From Parelaphostrongylus tenuis (lineage: Eukaryota > Nematoda > Chromadorea > Rhabditida > Metastrongylidae), in assembly GCA_019055375.1 (NCBI GenBank), contig JAHQIW010007131.1, positions 124,001 through 188,000 of the forward strand: 64,000 bases of DNA, in the 5' to 3' direction. Of the stretch, positions 59,392 to 64,000 are shown piece by piece. The translations under genes and the position numbers were made by a program. How positions within the stretch are numbered: the stretch's first letter is position 1; each line of letters opens with the position of its first letter. Below the pieces are notes generated by a model. The model was not told the DNA's origin. It saw nothing but the letters and a program-made list of their open reading frames with translations, and searched no databases.

Positions 59392-61756
59392 TCATTGATG
59401 AGTCCAGTCTTCATCACTGTGTAGCATCGACTGGAGGACGAGCTCATGCCGATTTTGATCATGCTTCGCCTGCTCGGCTTGTTGTTCATCTTGTGCTACT
59501 TTGATGAAGTTATCCACAATGATTGTAATCGGTAAGGCTAACACCAATACTCCACACATGATTGCCGCTGATGCGATGATCTTTCCCACTGAAATGTCTC
59601 AAAAAATTGTCGATTCACTTTTTTATCTTTTAGTCCATTCATTTATCTTTTATGGGAGCGCCGTGGCTAAGTGGTAGTGATGCTCGTCGCGGTGCGAGTG
59701 GGACTGATCCCCAACCCCCACACTCTTCGGCAGTCAATAGCGAACGCTACGGTCAGGCTATCCTCTGGATTGCGCGGAGACGCGTTCAATGAATATTCTA
59801 CAACGTTCGAGAAGAAGACGAAAAATTGATCGAATTTTGCAAGTAGTGGGAATCGCACAATGAAAAAGGGAAACACTATGAAGCGGTAGATAAGATATCT
59901 AACGTTATCATTCTATTACTTATTATTATACCTTATAATATCGAACATTCTTATTACTTCCTTTTTCACACAAATAAAGCCGAAAAAGTAGTCCACAAGC
60001 CTTACTGTTCGTTGTGTTTTAAACTCTTCTTATAGCATATAGATGAAGTATTTTCCTAAAGTGAGCATTGTGAATTCTACAACCTCGTTTAATGCACGAC
60101 GAAAAAAACCCACAAATTTCATAAACTAAATGTGAAATTTCCTCGTTGCCTATTTCTAACCCAGACTACTAATATTTTTCCCAAATGATCTGAATCCTAT
60201 TTGAAGCTTCTGTCTACAAGAGGATTGGGTAAACTTAATCAATTTACTTGTTATGACATGGAAGAAACCATTCAAAAACCTGTCTCCCATTTTTCATAAA
60301 AGTTTCTGTGAATAGTTTTATTTTGAGTGTTTTATTAAGACCACGCTCAAATTTCAATGGACTCTCCATGATTATTTGAGCCAACATGTCATGTGGTCTG
60401 GTAATGGGCTTTCGTACAGCCCGATACACGTGTTTCGTCCTCACAGACTCGTCAGTCGGGCAGATCCCGTCGTCTTTCGATATTTTTATAGTCAGTTCTC
60501 TCAAGAGCTCTGCTCCCTTACAGAGAGTTATCGAAGACGAACGTTTTACACTCTATGTCAAGCGAAATTTTCACCTAACACAGAATATTTGCTCACTCGA
60601 TTGCTCTTTGGTTGGTATTTCTACTATATTATACCTTTAATTCGAGCGTTTTATTGAGACCAAGCTCAAATTTCAATGGATTATTCAATATTATATCTGA
60701 GCTAACACGTCATGTGGTCTGTTAATGGGCTCTTGTGCAGCCCGATGGCTTTCTGTGAATATCTTTCAGAAGCATAGATTCCGGTCATAGCTATTTCTCC
60801 GATTTTTGAGAACTTCTCCGTTGATTAGTATTAGCAGTTGAGATGGTCAAGACTTGTGATACGTGTGAGTAAGATTAACATTTACAAATTCGAGAACTGC
60901 TCTTGGAAACATCAAACTGAACGAAAGCCTGATAGTCTTGCATGAAGACTTTATCTTCTTTGCGAACTTCGTGAAGTGCTAGTCGGGCAGATTACCTATC
61001 TTATTGAGTCAATAATTTATTCTAATGCGATGACCAATGACGCTGAGATTGGTCGATCTGCCATGTGCTAATCGAATAATCGAAGAATAAGGACCGAGTA
61101 AAAAATTATGCATAGCATTTTTGAACAAAGTATTATAAGTAAAACCGAACTTGGAAACTCACTAGTAGTGGCTGGAACTGCATCTCCATATCCAACTGTG
61201 GTCATGGTCACAATGCACCACCAATACGCCGCTGGTATACTAGTGAATGGCGTACCATCTTCGTCCTTCTCGAGAAAGTATATCATTGTCGAGAAGAAAA
61301 CGACACCCGTCAGTAACACTATAGTCATCATTTGCAGTTGTTTTTTGTGATCGTTGTAAAGTCATACCAAATGTTTGCAATCCGGATGAGAATCGACCAA
61401 GTTTTATAATTCGGATTACTCGTAGTACTCGTAGTATTCTCACTACAAGAAATGCCCATCGTAAGTCACGTAGTTTTTTTGTCATCAACACCACATAGAG
61501 TGAGCAATAATTCGAGGTAGAAAGGCACGATAGCGAGCAAATCGACGAGATTCAACGGTTTAAGTGCGAAACGTAACTTTCGCGGTGCTGCAAATAATCG
61601 TAGGCAATACTCGACAGTGAAGAATGCAATGCAGATTCGTTCAGTGAAGACAAACACCGGATGCTCGACTCTCATCTCTTCGACCCTTTCCACCACTGTA
61701 ACCGTGCCATTTGGAAGCACTATTGTTTCATTGTGCGGAGGCATGTAATGTGTTAC
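59392..61756 (-). CDS. Voltage-gated K+ channel, Shab/Kv2 type (S2 to C terminus, EXP-2-like)
   Basis: This is the pore-forming alpha subunit of a tetrameric plasma-membrane K+ channel. Exon 61756-61163 holds the S1-S2 loop with N-glycosylation sites, S2, S3, S4 (RILRVLRVIRIIKLGR, charges every third residue), S5 and the pore (TMTTVGYGD). Exon 59588-59392 holds S6 (MCGVLVLALPITIIVDNF) and a short tail. The intron phase gives ACT-A/TG-GGA. EKDEDGTPFTSIPA before the pore matches Kv2/Shab, and C. elegans exp-2 is the best candidate, by memory only. Two frameshifts, at A7 (61475-61481) and A6 (about 61351-61356), are each cured by removing one A. T1 and S1 exons are not found and should lie upstream (higher coordinates). 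Confidence 0.88.
59652..59835 (+). repeat. tRNA-derived SINE, family B
   Basis: Head GCGCCGTGGCTAAGTGGTAG (A-box-like), then ACTCTTCGGCAGTCAA and CAACGTTCGAGAAGAAGACG. The same unit, mostly on minus, occurs at 12790-12965, 13140-13330, 22560-22760 and 22855-23065, and on plus at 1360-1540. Confidence 0.65.
60315..60760 (-). mobile_element. Hammerhead-family element in K+ channel intron
   Basis: One full unit on minus (hammerhead 60419-60461) is followed by the start of a second (about 60640-60745), again head to tail at roughly unit spacing. It lies on the sense strand of the channel intron 59589-61162, so it would be present in that pre-mRNA. Confidence 0.8.
60419..60461 (-). ncRNA. Hammerhead ribozyme, fully intact
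   Basis: Minus strand: GCCCGA, CTGACGA, stem II GTC-TGTGAG-GAC, GAAA, CACGTG, TA, TCGGGC. Stem I is perfect and the core complete. It lies on the sense strand of the K+ channel intron, so cleavage would occur in that pre-mRNA if active. Confidence 0.85.
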
Positions 61757-61989
61757 CTAAACGGAAATCATATCGTCCAAACTGCATCGTTCTTGATCAA
61801 ATGAGGTTTTTCTAAGGTTCGTCTAAAATAGGAGGCACTGTTTCACAATGCACTCATCCTATAAAACAATAAATATAAATAATCCTATAAAACAGCGCTT
61901 GCTCATAATTGGAATTAGGTCTACTGAACTTGTGCAGGTCATAGGAAACAGGGAGTAATGACTGTTTTGTATGCTATATTAAGCTAAGA

Positions 61990-62245
61990 AGTTTTTCGCG
62001 TCGGCCATAAGCATCCATTCGACATCATCAAGTACCATTAGAAGGTGTATGCATATCTAGCTTATATGGGCTTGAAGTAGGCTTCCGAAGTATAAATCAG
62101 TGCTGCTTTCCTCCCACACAACTATGGTTGTAGTTTACTGATTCCTATGAGATGTATGACTTGATGAGCGCACGACGCTGGATCAAACCAATGGTCAGGT
62201 TTTGTTAGCATAGTACCCTAAACCTCTGAGCTACGCGAGCCCCAT
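61990..62245 (-). repeat. tRNA-derived SINE, family A, heavily diverged
   Basis: CAGTGCTGCTTTCCTCCCACAC and the degenerate head (CTGAGCTACGCGAGCCCC) match. An old copy. Confidence 0.55.
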
Positions 62246-63856
62246 AATGCATGTGCATAATAGATCATGAAATACGTCATCAAATATTGGTAAGGGATTG
62301 CCTTTTTTCGCGCTTCTCGCCCTACACATAATGCTGTGAATCGAATTTTACTTCCAAAAAATTCAATATGCTGAAGTGGACACGACAACTCTGCTATTCA
62401 TAAATTCATTAAAATCATTTCGAAAAAACTGACATGCGAACCAAAGTAGAATGAAATGCTCTGGCTCATTTCTCGAAATTGAAGAAAACCTGTTTCTAAT
62501 GCATTAACGGAATATAAAATTTCTTAGAGAGAGTCTAGCAAACCGTTATCTTTATGCCTACGAGAGAATTATTGTGTTCTATTCCAATAAGTGAGACTGA
62601 TCACGTCCATGTCCTTCTAGATTACAGAAAAAAACATTATGATGTGGGCGTTTTATTCCCATGAAAATGTTATTTTTGCCATCTCACTATTTTGACAAAA
62701 TTTTTAACATGAAGAAGCAGAAAATTTATCCTAGCAATGTAATTCCTAAATCTCTGTCGCCATCACACAATGGGAGGCTGTGGCGCAGTGTTCAAGCATT
62801 TCTCTACAACATGTACCGTTTTCGTTACACGATTAATTAAAGGTCTTTTAGCTGGACACAGAATCTTCGCTAAACCTTTAGTAGTCGTTCAACATCTTGA
62901 GATAAGGCGATTTCAACACTATGCCTGGTTTGTGAAAAGCCCCTCTTATTGCGCTATAGCAGCCAAGAGAAAATTACGTTTCAGCCAAAGCGCCCATTGT
63001 TTGCATGGCTGACGTCTGTGCTTGGCTTTTCACCAAACTTATAATACTCTTCGAAAGCTTGGAAAAGATGGTTTTGAACTAGGTTTGTATTTCAAAAGGC
63101 CATTACAATGCGCTGTAATAAAAAATGACTAATACATCTCACCCTCAGAGTTTTTTATACAAATAAGAGCTACAAGCACCACTAGCCTATAAACACGTAG
63201 ACAACATTGTGAAGTATCAGAATACTATGAATAACTCAAAAATTCTTCCGTAACGAAAAAAAATTCTACTTCAATTTTTTCCTATTCTCTTTCTATTCTA
63301 CTGAATAACGGAGGTGGCACCCTTTTGGAACGGCAGTTGAATCGCTACATGCACCGCAATGCGCATTATCGTTGAACTGACATCGCATGCAGAGTATCAT
63401 TTTTAGCGAACTCTTCACTCTTATGTTTCTGCAAACAGTGAATTGGATTTTAGATATTGTATAGAATAAAAAAGTCTCAAAAAAGAATAATCGGTAATGT
63501 TCGTTGCACAGCTTTTTCGGTTCTAAATGTCATGAATACTACGATTGCATAGTAAACGAGCACTTTTTCTTCTCCTATAAAAGTTTTATATGCATGAAAA
63601 TATGGGAAGGTATGCAGAAAAACCACTGGCCATCTGTCAAAATGAAGGAAGAAAACCCCTAATTACGTAACGAAAATTGTGTGCCGCTTGTGATTCGCGC
63701 TGTGCACATCGATCAACTGGTGCACCGAAAGGAATATAGGTGGCCTGTAACATACAAGTTGTAATCTACTTGTTTCTTTGTTCTCACTGGGTCTCCTATA
63801 CCTCCAAGATTACTAGATTGATACAAAGCTTAATATATGTTAACTTGGAGGCTTGC
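62246..63856. other. No supported gene
   Basis: A fold-back D-like fragment is near 62880-63120. The T1 and S1 exons of the K+ channel were looked for on minus and not found. Confidence 0.4.
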
Positions 63857-63927
63857 CTTCAGTAACTGTTGCGGTATTGGTATCAGTTGTTGTTGACTCT
63901 CGATGGCTGATGTTTCGACGACTTCGC
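63857..63927 (-). CDS. Possible exon with GC donor at the window edge
   Basis: Minus-strand reading between an AATAG acceptor and AAG/GCAAGC gives EVVETSAIESQQQLIPIPQ, open for 23 codons and ending in phase 0. That phase fits the K+ channel exon starting at 61756, but the T1 and S1 domains would still be missing between them, so it may belong to another transcript. The evidence is splice signals and composition only. Confidence 0.3.
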
Positions 63928-64000
63928 CTATTTTAAAATTTGAATATGTGTGGTTTCAAACAACTCTATTCTTATAAGTCGGTGGATTAGTTGCAGTGAT

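Overview
The window looks like nuclear DNA of a nematode, probably a clade V (strongylid-like) species. The signs are TTTCAG-type splice acceptors, small exons in long repeat-filled introns, a short interstitial run of the nematode telomere hexamer (TTAGGC, reverse complement at 33770-33792), and recognisable animal genes. The genus cannot be fixed from the sequence. No rRNA, CRISPR array or bacterial-type operon is visible.

Three gene models can be supported. (1) On the minus strand, 30005 down to 13653, a 17-exon gene reads in phase through all 16 junctions to a 630-residue protein. Its first 230 residues match RMI1, the OB-fold subunit of the BLM/topoisomerase III (BTR) complex. Two of its introns use GC-AG borders. 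(2) On the plus strand, about 37736-57532, there is part of a very large gene. Short 5' exons lead to an 8.4 kb exon carrying about 27 copies of a 64-residue Lys/Glu-rich repeat, followed by exons for a fibronectin type III domain and the start of an Ig-like domain, as in giant muscle or cytoskeletal proteins. (3) On the minus strand, 61756-59392, two exons encode S2 to the C terminus of a voltage-gated K+ channel of the Shab/Kv2 group, best candidate EXP-2. Models 2 and 3 contain frameshifts, several at A or T homopolymers, which look more like consensus errors than decay. A possible unidentified membrane protein lies near 6.1-7.6 kb on the minus strand.

Most of the rest is dispersed repeats. 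There are two tRNA-derived SINE families, fold-back elements with tRNA-like arms, head-to-head mariner fold-backs, a degenerate mariner copy, RTE-type LINE 3' scraps, and a family of roughly 320 bp elements.

The most striking observation concerns that last family: its copies carry a hammerhead self-cleaving ribozyme motif. Twelve copies of the motif are seen, three of them with every core base and an uninterrupted stem I. Two of those three sit in a head-to-tail array with a 318 bp period, inserted into a tRNA-like element and flanked by a 13 bp direct repeat. Stem III is the palindrome CACGUG with no room for a loop, which suggests that the ribozyme works as a dimer. This resembles retrozymes and hammerhead satellite DNAs known from other eukaryotes.

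Layout: 0-13.6 kb repeats, mariner remnants and possible membrane-protein exons; 13.6-30 kb RMI1-like gene with repeat-rich introns; 30-37.7 kb repeats and featureless DNA; 37.7-57.5 kb giant repeat/fn3/Ig gene; 57.5-64 kb K+ channel exons and one possible further exon at the window edge.
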